Below, piece by piece: positions 41,250 through 50,996 of a stretch of DNA of 64,000 nt. The notes under the pieces were generated by a model. That model was not told the origin of the DNA, made no database searches, and was given only the letters and a program-made list of their open reading frames with translations. Within the stretch, counting starts at the first letter, position 1. Every line of letters begins with the position of its first letter. The DNA comes from Bacillus pseudomycoides (GTDB lineage: Bacteria; Bacillota; Bacilli; Bacillales; Bacillaceae_G). The translations under genes and the position numbers were made by a program. The DNA is taken from the NCBI RefSeq assembly GCF_022811845.1, contig NZ_CP064266.1:868001-932000 (forward strand), read 5' to 3'.

Positions 41250-43823
41250 TTACGCGGACAACTCTTTAAGCGTATCACTTAACTTAAAATCTCTTAACTG
41301 AAATGAAGCGATCATTGCTGCACTTGTTCCGAGTATAACACTTGCTATTGCCAGTAATAGCACTTGATTATATGGAATTGTAATAACCTTTAATTCTAAA
41401 CTTGATAAGACAATATAACTGAAAATCACTCCGCCTCCAATACCTATGATTCCAGCTATCGCCCCAAGTAATGTACCTTCTAACCACACAATTCTTCGCA
41501 TCTGCTTAGGGATAGCTCCTACGGCACGAATCATACTTATTTCAGCACGTCTTTCATGTAAACTTGCTACAATTGCATTCATTAAGCCAATACCTGAAAT
41601 AATGAAGATAATTACTACTAATAAACGAATTAACATAACCATTTGAGATAATAGCTGCTCTTGCTCTTTTAACAAATCGGTACTATTTATAACCTCTATA
41701 TTCTCTTTATCACTCGTGATTTGTGTTACTTTCTTCTTAATTGTTTCAAAAGGTACTTTAGAGTCCGTCATAATTTGAATCGATTCATAGCCTTTTACAC
41801 TGAACATATTTCGTGCCCATTCTTCATTTACAAAGACGTAAGATCCTCGAAGTCGTAAGTCTCTCTCTATAATAGAAACAACTTGAATTTGCTGTTTTTC
41901 TTTCCCTTTTCCCTGTACTTCGATTGTGTCATGTAATTTAATCCCTAAATTTTTTGCTGTATCCTTTGTAATGACTCCTTCCCCATCTTTTAATGGCGTG
42001 CTCAAGCTTTGTCCAGAAACAACTTTCATCTGTGTTACTTTTTGAAATGAAGTAATATTAGTACCTACAACTTCCATTGCTTCATAATTATATTTATGTT
42101 GCTTCATAAACTCGTACCATTCTGAATTCGCTTTTTTAAAATCATAATTTACAAGTTTCGATGTAAAATCAGGAGCAGCTCCAACAATTTCTTTTACCCC
42201 TTCAACCTTTTGTATCTTTTCTAACCAATGAAATGGTAGACTTTCAATCCCTTGTGATTGCATTGGAACACGAATGACTAAATCTGCTGGTAAATTCTTT
42301 TGTAATCCTTGTTTCGTTCCTTCATACATCGCATTCACATACATCGTTCCAACTAGCGATAACATAAATCCAAATGCTAGGATCGCGACTGACACAGCTG
42401 CCTTTTTACGATAACGAATCACATTTCGCCCACTAATCGTTGTCTCAATGCGAAATATCATTTGAAATGGTTTTGCAATAACTGGGGTAATAACACGAAT
42501 ACATAACGGAATTGCAAACAACAAACCTACTGCAAATAACAGTGCTCCTATCGCACTTGGATTAAAACCAATATACCTCTCAGCAAACACACCACTTAAA
42601 CCAATTACAGCACCCACTATTAAAATAACGAGACTGAAAACGCTCCATTTCCGTTCTTTCTTTTGATTGCTTAGAATTCCTGGTCTTAATGCTTCAACAG
42701 GAGGAATTTTTCTTACCATAAATGCTGGTATAATCGCGCCTATTACTGACATTATAATCCCTAATAAAAATGTAATGAATAAAATCTCAACTGAAATAGA
42801 AAATGATTCTTGCCCTGTACTCTCTACATTCACCCACCTGTTAATAAAGGAAGCTGCAAGCCTATGTGTACTAGCACCAAGTACGACTCCTACGAAAGAA
42901 CCAATTGTTCCAATACATAATGCTTCTAATAAAACAACGAGAATCACTTGGTTTGGATTACTACCAAGTGCACGCAATAAAGCCCATTGTTTAAAGCGAC
43001 TTCTTACAGATAAGAAGAAGCTTCCCATAATCAAAAGCGCTACAACAAAGAAAGCAATTCCACCTAAACTAAAGACTAATGGCTTCATCACATTTAATCT
43101 TTCAAATGCTTTATCTACATATGTACGCTGATCTATTTTAATATTTTCAAGTTTCTCATTCGCATCACTAGCGATCATTCTTTTTATATTCGCATCAGAT
43201 GTTTTCACTTGAACAAGGTTAAATTGACCTTGTAAGTTTAATTCCTTTTGCATCCAAGCAATCGGAAAATATGCGCTATGTCCCATTGCTGCCATCAATG
43301 GTGGATTCAAAATCCCTACAACTTTAACATTTTTTTCACCATGCGGTGGGAAAGGCAGACGAATCATATCTCCTACTTTTATATTTTCTCGATCTGTATA
43401 TCCTTTTGTAAGTGCTACTTCTGCTCCTTCTTTCGGATATCGTCCTTCTACAATTTTATAAGCACGCATATCAGGGGAATCTTGCTCAACTCCCCAATAC
43501 GATGGTTTGCCAGAAAGTTCTTTATGATTTGGTAAAGGATAAGGGATAAGTACTTTTGATATTTTCTCGGCATATTCAAGACCATTTAGTTCTTTTAATT
43601 GCTCATTATGCAAGTACATATCATTTTTGATGTAACCAAATTGCAAATTATAATCCCCGTAGCGACTTACAACTTGCTCTTTAACACTTTGTTCTACAGA
43701 TTGGTTCCCAAGTAGAAGCATCGTTGCTAACATAACACCTAGTGCAGCCCCAAGAGCGATTAACATGTTCCTTAGCCAATTCTGTCTAATAGACTTGGCC
43801 GCATATTTAATTATCCAAGACAT
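41250..43823 (-). CDS. MacB/LolCE-type ABC transporter permease
   Basis: This 857-residue permease of the FtsX/MacB superfamily has two FtsX units. There is one N-terminal helix and large extracytoplasmic domain, three helices (about residues 255-375), a central pair of helices, then a second repeat with extracellular domain and three C-terminal helices (about 725-850). The ATG at 43823 follows AGGTGATAAGAGCG and lies 17 bases inside the end of the ATPase gene. Such pairs export peptides, antimicrobials or lipoproteins. No bceRS-type sensor genes are adjacent. Confidence 0.88.
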   Translation of the reverse strand: MSWIIKYAAKSIRQNWLRNMLIALGAALGVMLATMLLLGNQSVEQSVKEQVVSRYGDYNLQFGYIKNDMYLHNEQLKELNGLEYAEKISKVLIPYPLPNHKELSGKPSYWGVEQDSPDMRAYKIVEGRYPKEGAEVALTKGYTDRENIKVGDMIRLPFPPHGEKNVKVVGILNPPLMAAMGHSAYFPIAWMQKELNLQGQFNLVQVKTSDANIKRMIASDANEKLENIKIDQRTYVDKAFERLNVMKPLVFSLGGIAFFVVALLIMGSFFLSVRSRFKQWALLRALGSNPNQVILVVLLEALCIGTIGSFVGVVLGASTHRLAASFINRWVNVESTGQESFSISVEILFITFLLGIIMSVIGAIIPAFMVRKIPPVEALRPGILSNQKKERKWSVFSLVILIVGAVIGLSGVFAERYIGFNPSAIGALLFAVGLLFAIPLCIRVITPVIAKPFQMIFRIETTISGRNVIRYRKKAAVSVAILAFGFMLSLVGTMYVNAMYEGTKQGLQKNLPADLVIRVPMQSQGIESLPFHWLEKIQKVEGVKEIVGAAPDFTSKLVNYDFKKANSEWYEFMKQHKYNYEAMEVVGTNITSFQKVTQMKVVSGQSLSTPLKDGEGVITKDTAKNLGIKLHDTIEVQGKGKEKQQIQVVSIIERDLRLRGSYVFVNEEWARNMFSVKGYESIQIMTDSKVPFETIKKKVTQITSDKENIEVINSTDLLKEQEQLLSQMVMLIRLLVVIIFIISGIGLMNAIVASLHERRAEISMIRAVGAIPKQMRRIVWLEGTLLGAIAGIIGIGGGVIFSYIVLSSLELKVITIPYNQVLLLAIASVILGTSAAMIASFQLRDFKLSDTLKELSA

Positions 43824-44595
43824 CGCTCTTATCACCTACCTTAAAGTTCCGATTCATAATCTCTTGAATTTGGATAACTTGCTGCGGAATATGGCGAAAT
43901 TTCCAGCCTTTATTTTCGGTATGTTCATGAATTACTTCACCATCTAGTAAAAAAACAACTTTATCCGCATGAGCTGCTACAAACGGATCATGCGTTACAA
44001 CAACAGCCGTTTGCCCTAATTCATCACAAGCATTCCGAAGAGCTGCAATAATATTTTTGCTATTTTCAGAATCCAATGCCCCTGTTGGCTCATCTGCTAA
44101 TATAATCGCTGGTTCATTCGCAAATGCCCTCGCAATCGCAATCCGCTGCTGCTGACCACCTGATAATTGCGATGGTAAATGTTTTTCCTTTCCTTTTAAA
44201 CCAACAAGCTCTAATAACCGATTTGCTGCTGTAGTAGCTTTCTTCTGCGGGACATTATCTAGCAGTAACGGTAATCCGACATTTTCTTCTGCATTAAATA
44301 CAGGTATTAAATTAAACTGCTGAAAAATAAAACCGATTTGATGTCTTCGGAACAACGCGAGTTCTTTTTCTTTTAATGATGAAATTTCTGTACCATCTAC
44401 TCGGATACTTCCCACTGTTGGAACGTCCAATCCTCCAAGCAACTGTAAAAGAGTGGTTTTCCCCGATCCACTTGCTCCCATAATACAAACGAAATCACCT
44501 TTTTGAATTTGAAGATCAATTCTCTTTAATACCTTTACTTTACTATTACCAATATCAAATGATTTTTCTAATCCTTCAATTTCAATAATATTCAT
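43807..44595 (-). CDS. ABC transporter ATP-binding protein, LolD/MacB type
   Basis: This 262-residue ATPase energises the MacB-type permease encoded just downstream. It shows Walker A GASGSGKTT (about residues 39-47), Q-loop FIFQQFNLIP (about 88-97), signature LSGGQQQR (about 143-150), Walker B IILADEPTGALD (about 163-174) and the H-loop VVTHDP. The C-terminus extends about 35 residues past the usual LolD end (GWKFRHIPQQVIQIQEIMNR). GAAGGGGTATAAAAG precedes the ATG. The two genes overlap, indicating coupling. The substrate is unknown. Confidence 0.92.
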   Translation of the reverse strand: MNIIEIEGLEKSFDIGNSKVKVLKRIDLQIQKGDFVCIMGASGSGKTTLLQLLGGLDVPTVGSIRVDGTEISSLKEKELALFRRHQIGFIFQQFNLIPVFNAEENVGLPLLLDNVPQKKATTAANRLLELVGLKGKEKHLPSQLSGGQQQRIAIARAFANEPAIILADEPTGALDSENSKNIIAALRNACDELGQTAVVVTHDPFVAAHADKVVFLLDGEVIHEHTENKGWKFRHIPQQVIQIQEIMNRNFKVGDKSDVLDN

Positions 44596-44856
44596 CTTTT
44601 ATACCCCTTCTTTTATATTTAATTATCTTTATATTAAATATATATTCTGCTACGAAACCAAATTTCCTCTCATGCTGTACTTGTAGTGTAATATAAACAT
44701 ATTTTGAAACACACTTCGCAAAATAGCACATCTCACATTTTCTAATAAAAAATTGAATTTCTTGACTTCACCCTCAAAACGTAACCATAATAGTTACAAT
44801 AATATTTTCTTTTTACGTAAAAACTATCAACATATCCACAAATAGGAGGAATAACG

Positions 44857-45441
44857 ATGAAACATTTAATCGTTTATGCACACCCAAATCCACAAAGTTT
44901 TAACCATGCAATTTTAGAAACCGTAAAAGCTGAACTAGAAGGAAAAGATCATGAAGTACGTGTTCGCGGTTTATATGAATTAAACTTTAATCCAGTATTA
45001 AGTGCGTCTGATTTCGTTTCATTTTCCCAAGGGAAGACGCCAGCTGATATTCAAGAAGAACAAGAACATATCACTTGGGCTGATAGCATTATATTTATTT
45101 ATCCAGTTTGGTGGGCAGGGCTTCCAGCAATCTTAAAAGGATATGTTGACCGTGTATTTAGTCATGGCTTTGCCTATGCTTACGGTGAGAATGGTATTGA
45201 AAGATTATTAAGTGGTAAAAAAGGATTGTTATTATCCACAATGGGGAATTCAAAAGAAGCTTATACAGCAAGCGGTATGTTTGATGCAATGAAGAAAACG
45301 ACTGATGCCGGTATTTTTGAATTTACAGGAATCGAAACATTAGAGCATACATTCTATACAAGTGTTCCTTCTGTGGATGGTGACGTACGAAAAGAATATC
45401 TTGAAGAAGTAAAAGCAGTAGTAAATCGTTTATTAGGATAA
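44857..45441 (+). CDS. NAD(P)H-dependent flavodoxin-fold oxidoreductase
   Basis: This 194-residue protein of the NAD(P)H quinone oxidoreductase (YdeQ/MdaB/KefF-like) family binds FMN or FAD and reduces quinones or similar. Visible marks are LIVYAHPNPQSFNHAIL (residues 4-20), IIFIYPVWWAGLPAILKGYV (about 76-95) with the WW-G-P motif, and DRVFSHGFAYAY. AGGAGGAATAACG precedes the ATG. It is monocistronic between the ABC exporter and a catabolic cluster. It probably acts in detoxification of quinones or electrophiles. Confidence 0.9.
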   Translation: MKHLIVYAHPNPQSFNHAILETVKAELEGKDHEVRVRGLYELNFNPVLSASDFVSFSQGKTPADIQEEQEHITWADSIIFIYPVWWAGLPAILKGYVDRVFSHGFAYAYGENGIERLLSGKKGLLLSTMGNSKEAYTASGMFDAMKKTTDAGIFEFTGIETLEHTFYTSVPSVDGDVRKEYLEEVKAVVNRLLG

Positions 45442-45470
45442 ACACTCTAATATCTATGTAGTTTTCAAGT

Positions 45471-45504
45471 CAAAAAAAAGACACTCACTATGGGTGTCTT
45501 TTTA
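45471..45504. terminator. Terminator after the oxidoreductase gene
   Basis: AAAAGACACTC / GGGTGTCTTTTT. The aminotransferase gene ends about 70 bp further on the other strand. Confidence 0.8.
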
Positions 45505-45571
45505 GCATCCACATTTTCATTACATCACCGAATCAATATCACTAAAGATAATTTTCTAATATTCCGTAAAT

Positions 45572-46912
45572 TCATAACTGAACTATACTTTCCTTTATAG
45601 TTTTGACAATAAATTCAAAGTCATCCTCTGTAATACTTAATGGTGGTGAAAGTTGTAAAATATTATTGTATCCCGCAACTGTATCACCATTTTTACCAAT
45701 AAGTAGACCTTTTTCTTTACAAATACTCATGACTTTGTTTATCTTCTCAATGGCAGCCGGTTCTTTTGTTTGCTTATCTTCCACTAGTTCAATGCCTAAA
45801 AGAAGACCTTTCCCGCGAACATCTCCTACATTTGGATGGTCCTTTATATCCTCTAGTTCATGTAATAACCGGTCACCTAGTTTTCTAGAGCGTTCAATAA
45901 GATTTTCATTTTCCATAATTTCCAAGTTTTTTAAAGCTAATGCGCAAGCGGCAGGATTTCCTCCGAACGTATTCACATGACGGAAGCGATCATAATCCTC
46001 ATTCCCTACATAAGCTTCGTAAATCTCTCTTCTAACCGCTGTTGCCGATAGCGGAAGATATGCACTTGTAATACCTTTCGCCATTGTGATGATATCAGGC
46101 TTGACGCCATAATGCATATACCCGAATGGTTTTCCTGTCCGTCCAAACCCACAAATAACTTCATCACAAATGAGTAGTGCACCATGTTTCTCACAAATTT
46201 CTTTTACTCTAGTCATATATCCATCAGGAGGCATTAAAATTCCCCCTCCAGTAATAATCGGTTCCATAATTACCCCAGCCACTGTTTGACTTAACTCCCA
46301 TGTCATGACACGATCGATCTCCTCGGCACTTGCTAGTGTATTCACATCATCTGGATTACGATACGTATCTGGTGGTGCTACATGAAGAAACCCTTGACCT
46401 AATGGTTCGTATTTATACTTCCGCTGTGCTTGACCAGTTGCCGCTAGAGCTCCCATTGAATTGCCATGGTAAGCGCGATAGCGAGATATAAACTTATAAC
46501 GTCCATGATCACCCTTTTGATGGTGATATTGACGAACGATTTTGAATGCCGTTTCATTCGCTTCTGATCCGCTGTTAGAGAAGAAAATAATGTAATCATC
46601 ACCAAGCCATTCATTCAACTTTTCAGCCAATTTAATGGCTGGAATATGGCTTTGCGATAACGGGAAGTATGGCATTTCTTCAAGCTGTTCAAAAGCCGCT
46701 TTCGCCAGCTCTTTTCGACCGTATCCAACATTCACACACCAAAGGCCGGACATACCATCCAAATAACGATTTCCATCAATATCCGTTACCCATGCTCCTT
46801 CTGCTTTTGTGATAATTAAGTTCGATGGGTTAGAAGCTGCTCCCCTCATCGCATGCCAAAGGTACTTTTCATCCGTTTTTTGTAAATCCTTTATTTGTTC
46901 TGTTGTTTGCAC
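45572..46912 (-). CDS. Class III omega-aminotransferase (beta-alanine/pyruvate type)
   Basis: This PLP enzyme of about 446 residues belongs to the class III aminotransferases. The PLP-binding signature is LLICDEVICGFGRTGKPFGY (about residues 246-265) with the lysine in ITMAKGITSAYLPL (about 279-292). Close types convert beta-alanine and pyruvate to malonate semialdehyde and alanine. The start is uncertain: upstream ATGs at 46936 and 46918 lie too close to GGAG, so I take GTG 46912. The gene lies just downstream of an acylating semialdehyde dehydrogenase gene that would use the product. Confidence 0.85.
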   Translation of the reverse strand: MQTTEQIKDLQKTDEKYLWHAMRGAASNPSNLIITKAEGAWVTDIDGNRYLDGMSGLWCVNVGYGRKELAKAAFEQLEEMPYFPLSQSHIPAIKLAEKLNEWLGDDYIIFFSNSGSEANETAFKIVRQYHHQKGDHGRYKFISRYRAYHGNSMGALAATGQAQRKYKYEPLGQGFLHVAPPDTYRNPDDVNTLASAEEIDRVMTWELSQTVAGVIMEPIITGGGILMPPDGYMTRVKEICEKHGALLICDEVICGFGRTGKPFGYMHYGVKPDIITMAKGITSAYLPLSATAVRREIYEAYVGNEDYDRFRHVNTFGGNPAACALALKNLEIMENENLIERSRKLGDRLLHELEDIKDHPNVGDVRGKGLLLGIELVEDKQTKEPAAIEKINKVMSICKEKGLLIGKNGDTVAGYNNILQLSPPLSITEDDFEFIVKTIKESIVQL

Positions 46913-46957
46913 AATCATCAACTCCATTCTATCCATTTATGAGTTTTCAATTACTTT

Positions 46958-48415
46958 TTAATAACGAGCAGTAAGCATTTTCTTGCGAGTATAGAACTCT
47001 ACACCATCTTTTCCATTTGCATGTAGATCACCATAAAAAGACTTCTTATAACCCGAAAATGGGAAGAATGCCATTGGAGCTGGTACTCCAAGATTAACAC
47101 CAAGCATCCCTGCATCAATTTCTTCGCGGAATTCACGGATTGCTTTCGCGCTATCACTATACAAACAGGCACCATTTGCAAATTCAGACTTATTTGTAAG
47201 TGCAATTGCTTCCTCTAAGCTTTTTACTCGAACAATGGATAATACAGGAGCAAAAATTTCATCTTGCCAAATTTTCATTTCCGGTTGTACGTTATCAAAA
47301 ATCGTAGGTCCAACAAAGTACCCTTGCTCATTTACCGCGTCTTTTCTTCCATCACGTATAAGAGAAGCTCCTTCCTTTTCACCTATTTCAATATAATGAA
47401 TCGTACGCTCTTTATGGGACTCACGAATGACTGGTCCAAGGAACACATCTTCCTCTATACCATTTCCCATTTTAATTTCATCGGCTGCTGTCTTAAGTCT
47501 ATTTATTAACTCATCAGCAACATCTCCAACTGCAACTACAACTGAAGCTGCCATACAACGTTCACCTGCAGATCCAAATGCAGCACCGATGATATTGTTT
47601 ACAGCGTTATCTAAATCAGCATCCGGCATAACAATGGAATGATTTTTTGCTCCTGCAAGAGCCTGTACACGTTTGCCGTTAGCCGCTGCTGTTTTATATA
47701 TATATTCCGCCACAGGTTGAGAACCAACGAAGGATACAGCCTTCACATCCTCATTGTCAATAATGCCATTCACAACGTCATGTGCACCATGTACAACATT
47801 TAATACACCATCTGGAAGACCTGCCTCTTTAAAAAATTCAGCTAAACGATTAGCCAACAACGGTGTTCTTTCAGATGGTTTTAATACAAACGTGTTGCCA
47901 CATGCAATTGCGAGTGGGAACATCCAGCATGGAACCATCATAGGAAAGTTAAACGGCGTTATTCCTCCAATTACTCCGATTGGGTAACGATACATCCCTG
48001 ACTCAACACCAGTAGCAATATCTGGAATTTGTTTTCCCATCATTAAAGTTGGTGCACCTGCTGCGAATTCAACACATTCAATTCCCCGTTGTACTTCGCC
48101 GTAAGCTTCCGTATAACTCTTCCCATTTTCTAAAGTAATGAGTCTAGCTAACTCTTCCCAGTTTTCAACTAATAGCTGTTGATAGCGAAATAGAATACGA
48201 GCGCGCCGAGGTACAGCGACCTTTCTCCATGTTTTGAATGCTTCTTTAGCAGTTGCAACAGCTCTATCTAAATCCTCTCTACTTGAAAGCGGTACATAAG
48301 CAATAACCTCTCCAGTTGCTGGGTTTGGTATTTCTTCAACCTGTTTACTTATAGATTCTATCCACTGTCCACCAATATAGTTTTTTAATGTCTGTACATC
48401 TTTGGTTACTCCCAT
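46958..48415 (-). CDS. mmsA: CoA-acylating malonate/methylmalonate semialdehyde dehydrogenase
   Basis: This 485-residue NAD-dependent aldehyde dehydrogenase is of the MmsA/IolA family, which oxidises (methyl)malonate semialdehyde with decarboxylation to acetyl- or propionyl-CoA. The catalytic Cys lies in GSAGERCMA (about residues 282-290); the NAD site contains VLKPSERTP and [13 protein letters not shown] (about 231-243), and [12 protein letters not shown] is typical of the MmsA branch. AATAGGGAGGTTCACT precedes the ATG. It is followed by the aminotransferase gene, giving a beta-alanine or related route, and it lies next to a PucR regulator on the same strand. Confidence 0.92.
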   Translation of the reverse strand: MGVTKDVQTLKNYIGGQWIESISKQVEEIPNPATGEVIAYVPLSSREDLDRAVATAKEAFKTWRKVAVPRRARILFRYQQLLVENWEELARLITLENGKSYTEAYGEVQRGIECVEFAAGAPTLMMGKQIPDIATGVESGMYRYPIGVIGGITPFNFPMMVPCWMFPLAIACGNTFVLKPSERTPLLANRLAEFFKEAGLPDGVLNVVHGAHDVVNGIIDNEDVKAVSFVGSQPVAEYIYKTAAANGKRVQALAGAKNHSIVMPDADLDNAVNNIIGAAFGSAGERCMAASVVVAVGDVADELINRLKTAADEIKMGNGIEEDVFLGPVIRESHKERTIHYIEIGEKEGASLIRDGRKDAVNEQGYFVGPTIFDNVQPEMKIWQDEIFAPVLSIVRVKSLEEAIALTNKSEFANGACLYSDSAKAIREFREEIDAGMLGVNLGVPAPMAFFPFSGYKKSFYGDLHANGKDGVEFYTRKKMLTARY

Positions 48416-48565
48416 AGTGAACCTCCCTATTTTGAAATAAACATCCTATACGTTTATTATATTAGTAAGAGAAAGCGCATTCAGTAGACGATATGTAAGT
48501 TTATGCGCATAAATTTCACTACATTTTGTGTAACATCCAATGCGAGAATTTACCAATTATCTCAA

Positions 48566-48596
48566 ATAAAAAAGAAACCACAAAATGATGGTTTCA
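48566..48596 (-). terminator. Terminator of the pucR-like gene
   Basis: GAAACCA(tcattttgtg)GTTTC with a T run on the minus strand, just past the stop codon; it separates the regulator gene from mmsA. Confidence 0.7.
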
Positions 48597-48603
48597 ACAT
48601 ACT

Positions 48604-50196
48604 TTATCTTAATTTGGAAGCAAATCGATACTCATGAGCAGTGATGGCAAATTCGATTGCTTGTCGTTTATAAGGATTCATAAAATCTTTTCCTAATAGC
48701 TCTTTTAACTTTTGAAGTCGTTGGTAAAGGGTCTGACGAACAATATATAGACTAGTTGCGGTTTCTTGTTTAGAACCGTTGCACTTAAGATAAACTTTTA
48801 ATGTTTCCATTAACTTCCCATTATTTTGCTGATCATAAATAAGTACAGGACCTAAATAATCGGAGATAAAATCTTCAAGTGCTCCTTTTTCGTCGGCAAT
48901 TGACACTAGTCGAAAAATATATAAATCTTCATAAAAGTAACTAAAGCATTCTGTTGGCATTTTCTCTTGAATAATCAATGTCTCTTGTGCCGTGTGATAG
49001 CTCTTTTTTATATCGCTTAACTGATCGATAAACTTTCCGATACTAAATTTAATTTGAGCGAACTTTTGATCCTCAACCAATTGGTTTTGTATATCATGTA
49101 TTCCTGCTTCGACTCTAGGTCTCCAATCACTATTTTTCCGCTTGTTTAACAATATAAAAATCATTTGATTTTTCCTTATAGTAGATAAAAGAAAGAAACC
49201 ATGTGATTGAAAAACGGAGCGAAAAAGTATTTTTAAATGGGTAATTTCTGAGTTCTCCTCATCTAACTGATCAACTTTAAAGAGCAAAACAACACATCCA
49301 TTTGGCTGAAGATTAGAATCAAAATCAGAGAGGTATCTGTATATTCTCTCTTCACTATGTGATCCTTCTAACCATTTTTGAATCCATTCTGTTTCTTTCG
49401 TCTTTCTGCGTTCCTCAACATATAATACACGTAACATATTTTGTGCTAATGCTGTAGCACTACGCCCTAAAATAAGTGACTCAAACTCTGTAATTGAATC
49501 TGATTCCGAAATTATAATTAAATCGGCGAATTTCTGATTCAAGGCTTGTATGGGTTGACGGGCAATATTCATGTGCCTTTCTATATTTTTCCCTTTCAAA
49601 ATTTGAAGAATTTCATCCCGTTCTTTTGATGTTTTTTTTGATATCATTTGGGCTTCACCTTGATTCGGAATAAAAAGAACTGTCATTTTCAAATAATTAT
49701 GTAGTAACTTTAAGATTTTCTGTTGTGGATTAGATGTAAGAAGCAGCTGATTTAACTGATAAGAATAATCTTCTAAATCCGAAATCATTTGGTAATGTTT
49801 TTTTATTAAAAGAGTATGCAAATCTTGTGTAATATCCACAAATCGCACTTTATTGTAAAAAGCGATTAAAGGAAAATTATGTTGATTGGCCAATTCTATA
49901 ATTTCTTCTGGAATGCTCGGTATATATGTTCCTAATTCAATACAAAGTCCAGTAGCCTTAGAATCTATAAGCTGTTTAAAAAACGAAAGAAACATCTCTT
50001 TATTTTCTTTCCATCCAATCCCTGTAGAAAGAACAAGTTCATTTCCATTTAAAAGCTGTTCAATTTGATCTATTTCCATAATATGAACCCATTTCACAGT
50101 TTTATAAAGTCCAAATTTTCCTGCTACTACTTTTGCATCCCTAAAGTTTCTATTCTCTAATATCTCCTGTACCGATAATTTAATGTTAGAGTTCAT
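48604..50196 (-). CDS. PucR-family transcriptional regulator
   Basis: This 530-residue protein has the PucR layout: an N-terminal sensor domain opening with SVQEILENRNFRDAKVVAGK and WVHIMEIDQIEQLLNGNELV (about residues 8-56), a middle linker or GGDEF-like region, and a C-terminal HTH_30 domain (about 465-520; TLKVYLKCNGSKQETATSLY, RQTLYQRLQKLKELLG). PucR family members activate purine or amino-acid catabolism genes. GAGGTGTAAAGTAAC precedes the ATG. It probably regulates the downstream mmsA-aminotransferase pair in response to beta-alanine or a similar substrate. Confidence 0.9.
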   Translation of the reverse strand: MNSNIKLSVQEILENRNFRDAKVVAGKFGLYKTVKWVHIMEIDQIEQLLNGNELVLSTGIGWKENKEMFLSFFKQLIDSKATGLCIELGTYIPSIPEEIIELANQHNFPLIAFYNKVRFVDITQDLHTLLIKKHYQMISDLEDYSYQLNQLLLTSNPQQKILKLLHNYLKMTVLFIPNQGEAQMISKKTSKERDEILQILKGKNIERHMNIARQPIQALNQKFADLIIISESDSITEFESLILGRSATALAQNMLRVLYVEERRKTKETEWIQKWLEGSHSEERIYRYLSDFDSNLQPNGCVVLLFKVDQLDEENSEITHLKILFRSVFQSHGFFLLSTIRKNQMIFILLNKRKNSDWRPRVEAGIHDIQNQLVEDQKFAQIKFSIGKFIDQLSDIKKSYHTAQETLIIQEKMPTECFSYFYEDLYIFRLVSIADEKGALEDFISDYLGPVLIYDQQNNGKLMETLKVYLKCNGSKQETATSLYIVRQTLYQRLQKLKELLGKDFMNPYKRQAIEFAITAHEYRFASKLR

Positions 50197-50309
50197 TGTT
50201 ACTTTACACCTCTTTAAATTTTAAACATTTTTTACTCTTTAATAAAATTCTACATTTCTCTTATAATACATCTTCTTAAAAAAATTAAAACGCTAGTGCG
50301 TCATTTATT

Positions 50310-50870
50310 CTAATTAAAAATCCACCTTGTGAAGGTGGATTTTTTCATTATGAGTTTAGGAAGATATCTTTGTAAAATGTTTTCTAACTCTCTCATATCT
50401 TCTTGCCTAATGAGTAAGTTCACATTGTCATTCCACTTTTCTTGTCCGCGATATAAGAAGATATTTTCTTTTGGATTTTCCCATGTGGATGTTTTATATC
50501 CTTTTAATTCTGCATAGGAATAGTAATTCATCCCATCAATAACACCTTTTTCATATACCTTGACGTCTTTAATTAGCTGCATCACAAAAAGGATCATAAA
50601 ACAAATAGCTACAATATAAGCTCCTATTTTGAGTAAAAACAGTTCGAAACTATCAATTTCTCCATCTATATAACGAACGTATGTGCATATAAGTTGTACA
50701 AAGAAATAAGCTGGACCAAGCAACACGAACCATCGGCTTTTTTTACGTGGGTAAGTAGCAATAAGCTCTCCAATATCAGCTTGCACACTATTTATTTTAT
50801 ATATTTTCCATATAGCAAAACCTAAAATACACAACGTTAAAACAAGGATAATAATGGATATTATATACAC
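50310..50870 (-). CDS. Hypothetical membrane protein with a C-terminal cytoplasmic domain
   Basis: This protein of about 186 residues has three hydrophobic segments (about residues 1-20, 50-65 and 80-98) and a C-terminal soluble part of about 75 residues (KEKGVIDGMNYYSYAELKGY and following) that resembles a small PH-like or DUF5673-type domain; the family is not certain. A GGAGGG site lies upstream; spacing favours the GTG at 50870 over the ATG at 50876 or the TTG at 50915. It is the last gene of the island before yutF. Function unknown. Confidence 0.55.
   Translation of the reverse strand: MYIISIIILVLTLCILGFAIWKIYKINSVQADIGELIATYPRKKSRWFVLLGPAYFFVQLICTYVRYIDGEIDSFELFLLKIGAYIVAICFMILFVMQLIKDVKVYEKGVIDGMNYYSYAELKGYKTSTWENPKENIFLYRGQEKWNDNVNLLIRQEDMRELENILQRYLPKLIMKKSTFTRWIFN
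50316..50346. terminator. Terminator after the membrane-protein gene
   Basis: AAAAATCCACCTT / AAGGTGGATTTTTT; it overlaps the stop codon region of the minus-strand gene. Confidence 0.8.
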
Positions 50871-50959
50871 TTCCATCCCTCCAATCTCTATTTCATATTC
50901 CCACCAATAAATCAATTTTACCTTTTATATCCATATACAAAATATGTAATTATTCATAT

Positions 50960-50992
50960 AAAAAAATAGGCAACCTAAACGATTGCCTATCC
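50960..50992 (-). terminator. Terminator of yutF
   Basis: ATAGGCAATCG / GGTTGCCTAT with a seven-T run on the minus strand. Confidence 0.85.
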
Positions 50993-50996
50993 ACAA

